Counted from the stretch's first letter, positions 46,743 to 55,349 are shown. The stretch is 64,000 nt of DNA from Aquibacillus halophilus (GCF_009649745.1 NZ_WJNG01000011.1:62001-126000); one strand, 5' to 3'. Numbers and translations: made by a program. Notes: generated by a model from the sequence alone, not told the origin.

Positions 46743-47561
46743 TTACTCTCCTCCTTGGTTAGGTAGGCTTTTCAAACGATAACCCCAGTGATTCGTTGGA
46801 CCATTTCCTTTTCCTATACCTAGTGTATAGTGTATCGCATCAGTTATAAATTGTTTTGCTATCGCAACTGCTTCTACAATCGACTTTCCTTTTGCTAACT
46901 CTGCAGTAATAACTGCAGAAAATGTACATCCAGTCCCATGTGTATGTTTAGTGTTAGTACGCTCAGATTTAAAAAAGTGGTAATCTTGTTTATCATACAA
47001 TACATCAATCGCTTCCCCTGTTAGATGCCCACCCTTAACCACGGCTGCTTTTGCACCCAATTCCTCAACAATTACTTTTGCTGCCCTTTTTGCATCTTCT
47101 GTATTAGTAATAGTAAAATCTACTAATATTTCAGCCTCGGGTACATTAGGCGTAACCACAGAGGCAAGAGGAATCAATACATCACGGATTGTTTTTCTTG
47201 AAGGCTCCTCCATTAAGTTATGGCCACTTTTAGCAACCATAACCGGATCTATCACATAATGAACGGATTGTTTCTTTAAAATCTCTGCTATTACTTCCAT
47301 CATATCAACTGTTGCTATCATTCCAGTTTTAACTGCATTTGGCTCAATATCACTAAATACTGATTGGAGCTGTTTTTCTATGAAAGAAACAGGTAGATTA
47401 TGAATGTCAGTAACACCTAATGTGTTTTGAGCAACTACGGAAGTTACTACACTCATCCCATAAACCTCTCGTTCCTGAAATGATTTCAAATCTGCCTGAA
47501 TTCCAGCACCTCCAGAAGGATCAGTACCTGCAATTGTCAATGCACTTCTAACTTTACTCAT
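46743..47561 (-). CDS. thiD: Bifunctional hydroxymethylpyrimidine / phosphomethylpyrimidine kinase
   Basis: 272 residues. It phosphorylates HMP twice to give HMP-diphosphate for ThiE. Here the canonical motif AGTDPSGGAGIQADLKSF is intact, and the catalytic loop is HTHGTGCTFSAVITAELA, the ThiD form. This contrasts with the paralogue at 42027. First gene of the thi unit, directly downstream of the TPP riboswitch. The pathway role is secure. Confidence 0.95.
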   Translation of the reverse strand: MSKVRSALTIAGTDPSGGAGIQADLKSFQEREVYGMSVVTSVVAQNTLGVTDIHNLPVSFIEKQLQSVFSDIEPNAVKTGMIATVDMMEVIAEILKKQSVHYVIDPVMVAKSGHNLMEEPSRKTIRDVLIPLASVVTPNVPEAEILVDFTITNTEDAKRAAKVIVEELGAKAAVVKGGHLTGEAIDVLYDKQDYHFFKSERTNTKHTHGTGCTFSAVITAELAKGKSIVEAVAIAKQFITDAIHYTLGIGKGNGPTNHWGYRLKSLPNQGGE

Positions 47562-47671
47562 ACGATATAAACCTCCCCTTCTAACTCTCTCCCTAATTAT
47601 TTTGAAAATATCATAATACTAATCTCTACTCTTGATAGAAAAATCCTAGGAAACCTGCGTTTATGACAATA

Positions 47672-47700
47672 TAAAAACCGCCCCAGGAATTGGAGCGGTT
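47672..47700 (-). terminator. Terminator of the TPP leader
   Basis: On the minus strand AACCGCTCC and GGGGCGGTT pair around a short loop and are followed by TTTATATTG. It separates the aptamer from thiD and is the probable expression platform. Confidence 0.85.
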
Positions 47701-47735
47701 GTTTTTTAAAAAAAGTATAATTATACTTATCCCCG

Positions 47736-47826
47736 TCTCCACTTTCCTACGCTGGTATTAACCAGTTCAGGTTCAAAGGGATAAAGGAATAATCCTTATC
47801 TCAGCCATAGTGGCACCCCTAGCGGA
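47736..47826 (-). promoter_or_regulatory. TPP riboswitch (THI box)
   Basis: Minus-strand reading gives CTAGGGGTGCC, GGCTGAGA, CCCTTTGAACCTGAACTGG, TTAATACCAGCGTAGGAAAG and TGG, the complete conserved THI-box order. TPP binding should favour the downstream terminator and repress thiD-thiM-thiE. Confidence 0.97.
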
Positions 47827-47895
47827 TTTCTTATATTTAATTCCCTTCTAATAAAACACTAAACACAATTATTGTCAAACTAACCGCAGCCCGTA

Positions 47896-48924
47896 TTAAG
47901 TGAAATATTCAATCTTTGCCTTTGGGAATAGACGATTTATAGCCCCAGCTATTGTGTCCTTCATCTCCTCCTGCTCATGGTCCTTATAAACGTATTTACC
48001 AATCCCATATCTCCCCCACTTCCATTTCCGTTTGGATTCATCTAACTCAAGTTTGGACATCGGGTAATTTTTCTGTATTACCCGTTTTGCTGGTTGAGTG
48101 AATCTATGCTGAATCATTTCAAACGTTAGATCTCTTTTGGCAAATTCTGGGAGAGAGGATTCCAATTTTTCTAGCATTTCTAGGTAACCTTGTTGCCAGC
48201 CCTCATGTAAGTAAATTGGGGCAATAATAAAGCCCAACGGATAACCTGCCTCCGCTACTTTCACAGCAGCTTCGATGCGCTCTGGTAACCTTGATGTTCC
48301 TGGTTCAAAAAATTTAATCACATAATCATCATTTATACTAAAACGAAAACGAGTCTTCCCATTATGGTTTGCATCTAGCAAATGATCAACATGAGCAAAC
48401 TTTGTAACAAATCGGAGCAAACCATGCTCAGATTTACCAAAAAATTCAATCGCACTTTTTAGTGTATGTGTTAGATGGTCAATCCCTACGATGTCTGAGG
48501 TACATGAAGCTTCAAATCGTGTAATTTCTGGCGATCTTTCTTTCATATACTTTTCCGCCTGGTCAAATATTTCTTCTGTGTTTACATAGGTCCTGATATA
48601 CGGCTTACTCCCCATCGTTGTTTGCAAATAACAATAATGACAATGTCCCATACACCCAGTGGCAAAAGGGATTGCATATTCTGCAGACGGTTTAGAAGTA
48701 TCAAATTTCAATGTTTTTCGGATTCCGACAACTAAAGTAGATTTTGCATTTCGATATTTTTGGAAATCATTGTCACCAGGTAAGTTCCGCACTTGATTAT
48801 GGGACGTAGTTTCTCTTATTTCTAAATCCATTTTTTCAAATTTTTCTTTTAACTTTTTACCGAGTGGAAATTCTAAAGCCTTAGGTTCGAAATAAACGAG
48901 TTGTGGAACAAATGGTTTAACCAT
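47896..48924 (-). CDS. splB: Spore photoproduct lyase
   Basis: 342 residues, a radical-SAM enzyme that directly reverses the thymine dimer called spore photoproduct during germination. The 4Fe-4S motif is CMGHCHYC (CX3CX2C) near residues 90-97. The catalytic Cys is in EASCTSDIVG, about 50 residues later. Start at 48924 (MVKPFVPQ), overlapping the splA stop; an upstream ATG at 48951 lies inside splA. It forms the splAB operon with the preceding gene. Confidence 0.95.
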   Translation of the reverse strand: MVKPFVPQLVYFEPKALEFPLGKKLKEKFEKMDLEIRETTSHNQVRNLPGDNDFQKYRNAKSTLVVGIRKTLKFDTSKPSAEYAIPFATGCMGHCHYCYLQTTMGSKPYIRTYVNTEEIFDQAEKYMKERSPEITRFEASCTSDIVGIDHLTHTLKSAIEFFGKSEHGLLRFVTKFAHVDHLLDANHNGKTRFRFSINDDYVIKFFEPGTSRLPERIEAAVKVAEAGYPLGFIIAPIYLHEGWQQGYLEMLEKLESSLPEFAKRDLTFEMIQHRFTQPAKRVIQKNYPMSKLELDESKRKWKWGRYGIGKYVYKDHEQEEMKDTIAGAINRLFPKAKIEYFT

Positions 48925-49174
48925 AATAATCCTCAATATCAGCTGAACCAAAGGCTTGCTGAAAGTCCTCTTCAGCTTCTACTAGTGATTGATATACAGC
49001 TACCTCGTCGGTTAAAGGATAATAGGTCTCATAAACAAAAAGCGCCATTTCTCCTGGATGATCAGGATTATTTACTATAGCTGCCTCCTGTACATTAGCA
49101 ACTCCTTGTACATGTGGATTTCTAATGATTACATAAACAATATCTCCTGGTTGATAACTATTACTTAATTCCAT
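48917..49174 (-). CDS. splA: SplA family regulator of spore photoproduct lyase
   Basis: 85 residues. The sequence YQPGDIVYVIIRNPHVQGVA, then VQEAAIVNNPDHPGEMALFV and YETYYPL, resembles Bacillus SplA, a small TRAP-like protein that lowers expression of splB. It overlaps splB by eight bases. Expression should be forespore-specific, but I did not find a convincing SigG promoter. No other motif. Confidence 0.85.
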   Translation of the reverse strand: MELSNSYQPGDIVYVIIRNPHVQGVANVQEAAIVNNPDHPGEMALFVYETYYPLTDEVAVYQSLVEAEEDFQQAFGSADIEDYYG

Positions 49175-49256
49175 ATTTTCACCTAGCTTATCGAGTAGTT
49201 TTTTTCTAGACTATTGTTTCTCAAATTAGCTATATTATTAAAACAAAGGATATTTT

Positions 49257-49671
49257 ATAAAAGATTGTTGTTTTTGACACAAAATCTATAGACTGCTGCG
49301 TAACTATCTCACTTCCTTACGGTCTTTATTGGATTAGTGCTAGCTCGCCGCTACGGAAAAATACTCGCTTTGCGTGGGGAACACTTCAGCCTCCTTGTTC
49401 GTAAAGAACACTAAGAAACGTTTATTTCATAAAATATCACTACTCATTAATTAGAAATTTTCATCGTCCGAAGGTTTTAATTTTTTGTGAGTCTTCGTGT
49501 ATTTCCAACGCTAGTATAGTGTTGTATTAGATAACTACACTGTGATTGGAGCGGAGGGCTGTCGACTCCTGCGGGAAAAGCAATAGCTGAAAATCCCGCA
49601 GGAAGTAGGTTTCTTCCGAGGAAGTTGAAGCGTTGCCCGCGGAAAGCGACTGCCCGGAGCGCAAAAAAACT
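49257..49671. repeat. Dispersed composite repeat, copy C (about 415 bp, partly deleted)
   Basis: Starts with AAGATTGTTGTTTTTGACAC, then AAAATCTATAGACTGCTGCG, an almost exact inverse of the right end of copy B and related to the left end of copy A. It keeps the left arm of the hairpin module (GCTACGGAAAAATACTC). A deletion relative to copy A removes the right arm (about 130-200 bases). It retains the CAACGCTAGTATAGTGTTG hairpin and the GC-rich module (GGAGGGCTGTCGACTCC, GCGACTGCCCGGAGCGC). The right inverted end is missing. It lies between splA and the glycosylase-like gene. Confidence 0.82.
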
Positions 49672-49710
49672 TCCACACTCAAATGAATGTAGAAGTCTTA
49701 GCACAGAATA

Positions 49711-50106
49711 TTAACCCGGATCCAGATTAACAATAATTCCTTTTTCTTTTAGATTTGTTAGACACTCTTGTAAATATGACTCATCATGTTCAGGATAGAT
49801 TTTTTCTCGAGTTAACGGGTTACTAGGCTCTTCTGCAAATTGAGTTTTTGCATAAGGTTCACATGATTTCCCTCTATGATAAGGATCTAACCAACGCTCA
49901 TTTACGTTGTAGCCCCTCGCAATCATCTCCTTCATTATAACTTGATGATAAGCAAATAATAATAATGGTGAATGATAGAACACATAATTAACTGTGGAGT
50001 GCGGTTTTCCCCACCCATTACCTCTTAAGGCACAGCATTCTCTATGTTGCCCTAGTAGCTGTTGACGAGGTAGATGACTAATCAGTGCCTCATGCCATAA
50101 ACGCAC
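49711..50106 (-). CDS. Pyrimidine-dimer DNA glycosylase family protein (TIGR02328-like)
   Basis: 131 residues. The blocks LWHEALISHLPRQQLLGQHR, CCALRGNGWGKPHSTVNYV and FYHSPLLLFAYHQVIMKEM are the family signature related to T4 endonuclease V-type enzymes, which cut the glycosyl bond and backbone at UV dimers. The start is the GTG at 50106, seven bases after AAGGAGG; the upstream ATG at 50211 would add 35 poorly conserved residues and overlap gbsR. Repair activity in this subgroup is not proved to my knowledge. The last 20 residues (DESYLQECLTNLKEKGIIVN) are helical. Confidence 0.72.
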   Translation of the reverse strand: MRLWHEALISHLPRQQLLGQHRECCALRGNGWGKPHSTVNYVFYHSPLLLFAYHQVIMKEMIARGYNVNERWLDPYHRGKSCEPYAKTQFAEEPSNPLTREKIYPEHDESYLQECLTNLKEKGIIVNLDPG

Positions 50107-50176
50107 AACAAATCCTCCTTTTTTCAATAGAATTAAACGCCTATGCGATACCATTAGGTAACATAGACGTTTACGT

Positions 50177-50716
50177 TTACTTTTTTGGTAAAAAGTCAAA
50201 TATTTTCCCACTCCGAATACTATCTGCCAAACTTTCTAACCATCGATAGTAGTCTTTTGAGTTTTCAACTAGCTGATAGTGTTCCTTAGCTTGATTAACA
50301 ACCTCTTCACTGACAGTTGGATCTTTTATTATCTGATCAAACTCTTCTTGAGCTGCTTCAATGGCTTCCATATTCATCTTTGATTCTCGCTCCCACATCT
50401 GGCAGTAAAAAACCATAAAAGAACGAAAGAAGTCTTTCTCAGCCACATATGTATGTTTTCGTGTTCCTTTTGGAAATGTCTTTTTAACCATCTCTATTTC
50501 TTGGAGCTTACGTACCCCGGTACTCATGCTAGGCTTACTCATTTCAAGTTCCTCTCGCATTTCATCAAGAGTCATTTTATCCTTAAAATACATTGTTGCA
50601 TATAGACTACCTGCTGATGGCGCAACACCGTAAAGGTCCATTGTTTCTGCGATTGCACCAATAACGTGTTGTTTTGCTTCTTCCAGTTTAGCAAATTCAT
50701 TCTTAGTTTTATCCAT
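50177..50716 (-). CDS. gbsR: GbsR-type choline-sensing transcriptional repressor
   Basis: 179 residues with a winged-helix domain (residues ~20-90, including DLYGVAPSAGSLYATMYF and EMSKPSMSTGVRKLQE). The C-terminal helical half is characteristic of the GbsR/MarR branch. In B. subtilis GbsR senses choline and represses gbsAB. Here it is divergent from gbsA with 273 bases between, which supports the assignment. A perfect inverted repeat just before the gbsA ribosome site is a candidate operator. Confidence 0.88.
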   Translation of the reverse strand: MDKTKNEFAKLEEAKQHVIGAIAETMDLYGVAPSAGSLYATMYFKDKMTLDEMREELEMSKPSMSTGVRKLQEIEMVKKTFPKGTRKHTYVAEKDFFRSFMVFYCQMWERESKMNMEAIEAAQEEFDQIIKDPTVSEEVVNQAKEHYQLVENSKDYYRWLESLADSIRSGKIFDFLPKK

Positions 50717-50820
50717 ATATTCGCCCCTTTGTAGTAAAAGCGTTTAGATCATTAAATATATTCTATATATACTTAATGTTATCTTGTTTAAGAAATTTGT
50801 CAAATCTGTTTAAATTGAAG

Positions 50821-50834
50821 TGCAAGCGTTTCAA
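50821..50834. promoter_or_regulatory. Possible cre-like site between gbsR and gbsA
   Basis: TGCAAGCGTTTCAA fits the CcpA-binding consensus except at about two or three positions. It is weak, and given only as a candidate. Confidence 0.25.
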
Positions 50835-50945
50835 ACGTCAGACACATAAAAAGCTTCTTCTTGGTTAGCATAAAATTGAAAAAGATAGCAGCTATCCTTT
50901 GACAGAGTACAAAGCCAAGTGATAACATTTAAATAGTTAAAAACA

Positions 50946-50961
50946 TTAAATATTTATTTAA
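50946..50961. promoter_or_regulatory. Candidate GbsR operator (inverted repeat) upstream of gbsA
   Basis: TTAAATA-TT-TATTTAA is a perfect 7-bp inverted repeat ending 15 bases before the ribosome site of gbsA. Bacillus GbsR is reported to act from a site downstream of the promoter as a roadblock, which this position would fit. Assignment is inference; AT-rich DNA makes chance palindromes more likely. Confidence 0.4.
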
Positions 50962-50989
50962 CAAACTTTGATAAATTGGAGTGAATAAT

Positions 50990-52459
50990 TTGACCCTTAA
51001 ACAACAATACATTGATGGCAAATGGGTAAATGCCAATTCAGGTAATACTCGAGACATCATTAATCCTTTTAATCAAGAAGTGATTGCTACAGTCGCAGAA
51101 GGTGATCAAACTGATTCTAAAAATGCTATTGCAGCTGCTAGAAAAGCCTTTGATCAAGGTGATTGGCCTTCTACTCCAGCAACTGAGCGTGGAAACATCG
51201 TACGTAAAATTGCTGAGTTAATTGAAAGAGATAAAGAGGAATTAGCAAAAATCGAATCCCTAGATACAGGTAAAACGATTATAGAAAGTCGTGGAGATAT
51301 GGACGACATCGCTGGTGTCTTCCGTTATTATGCAGAGCTAGCTGATAAAGATGGTGGAGAAATCATTGATTCACCAATTCCGAATTCGATTAGTAGGGTC
51401 GTTAGAGAACCAGTTGGTGTTTGCGGTCAGATAACACCTTGGAATTATCCATTACTTCAAGCTTCATGGAAATTAGCACCTGCACTAGTGACTGGTAACA
51501 CACTGGTCATGAAACCAAGTGAAATCACACCACTTACTACAGTTAAAGTATTTGAATTAATTGAAGAAGCAGGTGTTCCTGCAGGTGTTGCTAACCTTGT
51601 ATTAGGTCCAGGTACCACAGTTGGATCTGAACTTTCGAGTAACACTGACGTTGACCTTATTTCCTTTACGGGAGGAATTGAAACCGGAAAGAAAATTATG
51701 CAAACTGCTAGCGTCAATGTAAAGAAACTTGCATTGGAACTAGGTGGTAAAAATCCTAATGTTATCTTTGCTGATGCTGACTTTGAAGCAGCAGTAGACC
51801 ATGCACTAAATGCAGTGTTTTTCCACGCTGGACAAATTTGTTCCGCTGGTACGAGAGTTATTGTTGAAGAGAGCCTTCATGATGAATTCGTCAAAGCAAT
51901 AGTAGCTCGAGTTGAGAAGATTAAATTGGGCAGTGGTTTTGATGATGATACCCAAATGGGACCTTTAATTTCTGCTGAACACTTGGCAAAAGTTGAAGCC
52001 TATGTAGAAGCAGGGAAAAAAGAAGGTGCGACAGTTGCTGTAGGTGGGTACCGTCCGGAAGAACCTGAACTTCAAAAAGGATTTTTCTACATGCCTACTA
52101 TTTTTACTGACTGTACGACAGACATGAGTATTGTCCAAGAAGAAGCATTCGCTCCAGTAATTACTGTTGAGAAATTCCGTACAGAGGAAGAAGCTATTAA
52201 ACTAGCCAACGACTCTATATATGGACTCGCCGGTGGTGTATGGACGAGTGATATTGTTAAAGCAGAGCGTTGTGTAGCTAAGATGCGCATGGGCACTGTT
52301 TGGATTAATGACTTCAACCTTTATTTCCCACACGCACCATGGGGTGGATTTAAACAATCTGGAATTGGTCGAGAGCTAGGAAAACCAGGATTAGAAGAAT
52401 ACACAGAAACCAAACACATTTTCCACAATTTAAAACCAGAACCTATCAATTGGTTCTAA
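50990..52459 (+). CDS. gbsA: Betaine-aldehyde dehydrogenase
   Basis: About 489 residues, NAD-dependent aldehyde dehydrogenase. The general-base Glu lies in ALELGGKNPNVIFAD and the nucleophile Cys in FHAGQICSAGTRVI. The GSGFDDDTQMGPLISAEH and C-terminal NDFNLYFPHAPWGGFKQSG blocks are typical of GbsA. It oxidises betaine aldehyde to the osmoprotectant glycine betaine. The start is TTG at 50990, nine bases after TTGGAG; a GTG at 50981 abuts it. gbsB (choline dehydrogenase), usually next, is absent; signal peptidase lies downstream instead. Confidence 0.92.
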   Translation: MTLKQQYIDGKWVNANSGNTRDIINPFNQEVIATVAEGDQTDSKNAIAAARKAFDQGDWPSTPATERGNIVRKIAELIERDKEELAKIESLDTGKTIIESRGDMDDIAGVFRYYAELADKDGGEIIDSPIPNSISRVVREPVGVCGQITPWNYPLLQASWKLAPALVTGNTLVMKPSEITPLTTVKVFELIEEAGVPAGVANLVLGPGTTVGSELSSNTDVDLISFTGGIETGKKIMQTASVNVKKLALELGGKNPNVIFADADFEAAVDHALNAVFFHAGQICSAGTRVIVEESLHDEFVKAIVARVEKIKLGSGFDDDTQMGPLISAEHLAKVEAYVEAGKKEGATVAVGGYRPEEPELQKGFFYMPTIFTDCTTDMSIVQEEAFAPVITVEKFRTEEEAIKLANDSIYGLAGGVWTSDIVKAERCVAKMRMGTVWINDFNLYFPHAPWGGFKQSGIGRELGKPGLEEYTETKHIFHNLKPEPINWF

Positions 52460-52626
52460 TATGATGACCAATTTACACAAATTTTAAGATTGAACGCGGT
52501 ATTGGACCAAACACATAGATGAAGTTCTCGTGAGTTACTGTTAAAGACCGAGTAGATTTATATGCGTTGTTTTAACCAACATCAAAAACTGTTTAATTTT
52601 TACTACACCGAAATAGCATTTAACCT

Positions 52627-52674
52627 AAAAATAGCCAGACACTTTTCTTAGTTGATAAGGTGTCTGGCTATTTT
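52627..52674. terminator. Bidirectional terminator between gbsA and the signal peptidase gene
   Basis: AAAATAGCCAGACAC and GTGTCTGGCTATTTT form a perfect 15-bp stem with an 18-base loop that contains further pairing. A and T tracts flank it on both sides. Confidence 0.88.
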
Positions 52675-52688
52675 AAACATTATATTAC

Positions 52689-53246
52689 CTATTTTAGAAT
52701 ACCAAAAGTATTTAACGGCCAAATTCTAATTTTCACATCACCTATCACTGATTCTTCAGATATAAAACCAAAGTAACGGCTATCCTTACTAATCAGACGA
52801 TTATCTCCTAATACGAATAGATATCCATCCGGAACATGCTGCTCGCCTGTTAATTGTTTTAAATTAAAATCCTCTGTTAAGCTTTGGTTAGATGGTAAAT
52901 CACTTCTTTGTTTATCTAAATAGGGTTCCTCATATACTACACCATTGATATAAAGATTATCTTCCTTCATAACAATTGAATCACCTGGTATCCCAATCAC
53001 TCTTTTTACATAATTATCATCTGAATCAGGAGCATGAAAGGCGATTTCATCAAAACGATCAATCCTAGTCATTTTACTAAGAATGATTCGGTCCCCATCA
53101 TGAAGATTCGGCATCATTGATTCCCCTTTAACAATAGAAGGAGTTATAAAAAACTGCCGACTAATTAGAACAATTAGCAACGCAACTACTATAGCTTTAA
53201 TCCATGAAAAAAGTTCTTCTTTAAATTTTGGGTTCACTGATTTCAC
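52689..53246 (-). CDS. Signal peptidase I
   Basis: 185 residues. One N-terminal membrane helix (IKAIVVALLIVLISRQFFIT, residues ~17-36) anchors an outward catalytic domain. The nucleophile Ser is in GESMMPNL and the general-base Lys in NYVKRVIGIPGD, followed by the GDNR box in FVLGDNRLISKDSRYFG. It removes signal peptides from secreted precursors. Bacilli often carry several copies (SipS/T/U/V); which one this is cannot be told. Single gene. Confidence 0.95.
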   Translation of the reverse strand: MKSVNPKFKEELFSWIKAIVVALLIVLISRQFFITPSIVKGESMMPNLHDGDRIILSKMTRIDRFDEIAFHAPDSDDNYVKRVIGIPGDSIVMKEDNLYINGVVYEEPYLDKQRSDLPSNQSLTEDFNLKQLTGEQHVPDGYLFVLGDNRLISKDSRYFGFISEESVIGDVKIRIWPLNTFGILK

Positions 53247-53445
53247 TGCCCTTAAATTAGTTTTAAAACAGCTTAATGAATAATAGCAAATACCTTCAAT
53301 ATTAAAACCTAATAAGTCTTTTATTAACAGATTAATCCAGAATAAAAGAATATTGAAGTTTGATGACTATTCTATCTTACTTTATACTTTATTACGACAG
53401 ATAAAAAGTAGTATTTTCTAAACATTAGATACGGGAGACTCTTAC

Positions 53446-54648
53446 ATGAATATTTTCAAAGCAATTAATAAATTTTCATCAAAACAAATTTTATTGACCA
53501 TCGGCATTATTGTCATCGCATTTAATCTTAGACCAGCAATAACATCTGTCGGTCCAGTAATTGGAATTATCAGGGATGACATTGGATTAGCAAATTGGAG
53601 CGCTGGATTAATTACAAGTCTGCCTTTATTAGCTTTTGCAGCAATGTCACCAATCGCTCCGAAGCTCGGAAATAGGTTTGGCAATGAGCAAACCATGCTA
53701 TTCGGACTCATTTTACTATTTTTAGGTATTAGTGTTCGATCCATTGCCTTCACCTCTACTCTATACGTCGGAACGATATTTGTCGGTCTCGGAGTAGCTG
53801 TGTGCAACGTATTACTACCAGGGTTTATCAAAGATAAGTTTCCTACAAAGTTGGGCCTGATGACTAGTATTTACACTACTTGTATGTCCTTACTAGCAGC
53901 AACAGCCTCAGGCATTAGCATTCCTCTTACAAAAGATTTAGGGCTAGGCTGGCAAAAGTCATTGCTCAGCTGGGCTATATTGGCTTTAATAGGCATAATG
54001 ATTTGGATTTACTTGATCAGAACTCAAAAATCAACAAGTGAAATACAATTATTTGAAGCCTCCGGATTCAGGATGTTACGGTCTCCACTCGCATGGCAAG
54101 TTACGGTTTTTATGGGATTACAGTCCTTTCTATTTTACACAACAGTGTCTTGGTTACCAGAAATATTGCATAGCTTTGGATATGAGATGGGAGCAGCTGG
54201 GTGGTTACTATCGTTCATGATGTTCATCAGCCTTCCCGCTACATTTTTAGCCCCGATATTGGCTAATAAATTCAAAAATCAACAGGGGATAATAATTATT
54301 ATTGGTTTATGTGCACTTTTCGGCTACGGAGGGTTATTAATTAATGGACCTCTACCAATTATGATGTTATCCATTACCTTAATTGGTTTTGCCCTTGGAG
54401 GAAGCATTAGTTTAGCTCTAGCTATGTTAGGTATGCGTACAGCAAATGCTAGACAGGCAGGTGAACTATCAGGTATGGCCCAATCATTTGGTTATTTGTT
54501 GGCATCAATTGGTCCCATCTTTGTTGGACTTCTGTTTGACTTAAGTCATTCATGGTTTATCCCAATCATCACAATTCTAATTGTTTCCTCGTTCATGCTT
54601 TTATTTGGGCTCGGAGCTAGTAGGGACAAATATGTATTAGAAAACTAA
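53446..54648 (+). CDS. CynX/NimT-type MFS transporter
   Basis: 400 residues with about 12 helices. The opening IGIIVIAFNLRPAITSVGPV is the signature of the CynX/NimT/YycB branch of the major facilitator superfamily, which includes proteins annotated as cyanate or 2-nitroimidazole transporters. No cyanase is adjacent. The substrate is therefore uncertain; efflux of small aromatic or anionic compounds is typical. ATG at 53446 with GGGAGA upstream. Single gene. Confidence 0.87.
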   Translation: MNIFKAINKFSSKQILLTIGIIVIAFNLRPAITSVGPVIGIIRDDIGLANWSAGLITSLPLLAFAAMSPIAPKLGNRFGNEQTMLFGLILLFLGISVRSIAFTSTLYVGTIFVGLGVAVCNVLLPGFIKDKFPTKLGLMTSIYTTCMSLLAATASGISIPLTKDLGLGWQKSLLSWAILALIGIMIWIYLIRTQKSTSEIQLFEASGFRMLRSPLAWQVTVFMGLQSFLFYTTVSWLPEILHSFGYEMGAAGWLLSFMMFISLPATFLAPILANKFKNQQGIIIIIGLCALFGYGGLLINGPLPIMMLSITLIGFALGGSISLALAMLGMRTANARQAGELSGMAQSFGYLLASIGPIFVGLLFDLSHSWFIPIITILIVSSFMLLFGLGASRDKYVLEN

Positions 54649-54780
54649 TTTAATAATTTAATAGAGGAATGAATCAACATTATAATGTGCTTTGGTAGGT
54701 CGAGTTTCACCTTACTTACACATTAGGATCTATTCCTCTTAGGTTTATTATGAATCTTCATTAACTCAGCTATTAAGGAG

Positions 54781-55206
54781 TTAGTTATTATATATTTCTT
54801 TGTAAAAAACTACCTTTAATGCATTTAATTCATCTACAGTTAACTTACTCTCTGCTCTTCTAAGTAGTTCTTGTTGCTCCTGCGGTGTTACTCCATTCTC
54901 AATCGTAGATTTAATTTCCTTAACTTCATTTATATCAAGCTTTTTCACTATAACCTTTATAGCTTCTTCTTTTGTAGTGAAGGGAAGTGATCCTTCAGCT
55001 ATATTTGCTCCTTCTAGAACAAATCGCTGAATTTCTGGGTCACTATTGATAGACTGTTTTAATAATTCCAATTCTCCCATATTCTCAAACTCGTCAACAA
55101 CAAGTTCCATCACTTTATCAGCAACGACATTCGTCCCAATGTGGTACACTTGATAGCCTATTGCAACAACAATTGTTATCATAATTAACCATTTAATAAA
55201 TCTCAA
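54781..55206 (-). CDS. Hypothetical membrane-anchored helical protein
   Basis: 141 residues. A single N-terminal helix (IKWLIMITIVVAIGYQVYHI, residues ~4-23) is followed by about 115 mostly helical, charged residues (KEEAIKVIVKKLDINEVKEI and QQELLRRAESKLTVDELNAL). It is probably anchored with the bulk outside. I do not recognise the family. Stands alone between the CynX-type transporter and an arsR-type gene, with an AT-rich promoter region. Confidence 0.7.
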   Translation of the reverse strand: MRFIKWLIMITIVVAIGYQVYHIGTNVVADKVMELVVDEFENMGELELLKQSINSDPEIQRFVLEGANIAEGSLPFTTKEEAIKVIVKKLDINEVKEIKSTIENGVTPQEQQELLRRAESKLTVDELNALKVVFYKEIYNN

Positions 55207-55329
55207 GACACATCACTCTTCCCACCATTTATAAGCTACTACAATTCTAACTCTTTAATTTAGATTTTATACCAAAAAATGTTTCTTAAAAGCATCTTTT
55301 CGTCTGGAAATGAATGGTTCGTTTAAAAA

Positions 55330-55349
55330 TTAAGCACCTGGATGCTTAA
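55330..55349 (-). terminator. Terminator-like hairpin
   Basis: On the minus strand TTAAGCA and TGCTTAA pair around TCCAGG and are followed by TTTTTAAAC. It is the second of two hairpins after the arsR-type gene. Confidence 0.6.

Noticed and set aside
53442-53831. Minus-strand 129-codon open frame opposite the transporter gene
   Set aside because: It is the antisense shadow of a clear 12-helix transporter and has no ribosome site; the same applies to the long antisense frame at 57628-58095 opposite floT.
54664-54739. Long inverted repeat AGAGGAAT...ATTCCTCT after the CynX-type gene as a terminator
   Set aside because: The arms are 60 bases apart, the interior pairs poorly, and no T run follows.
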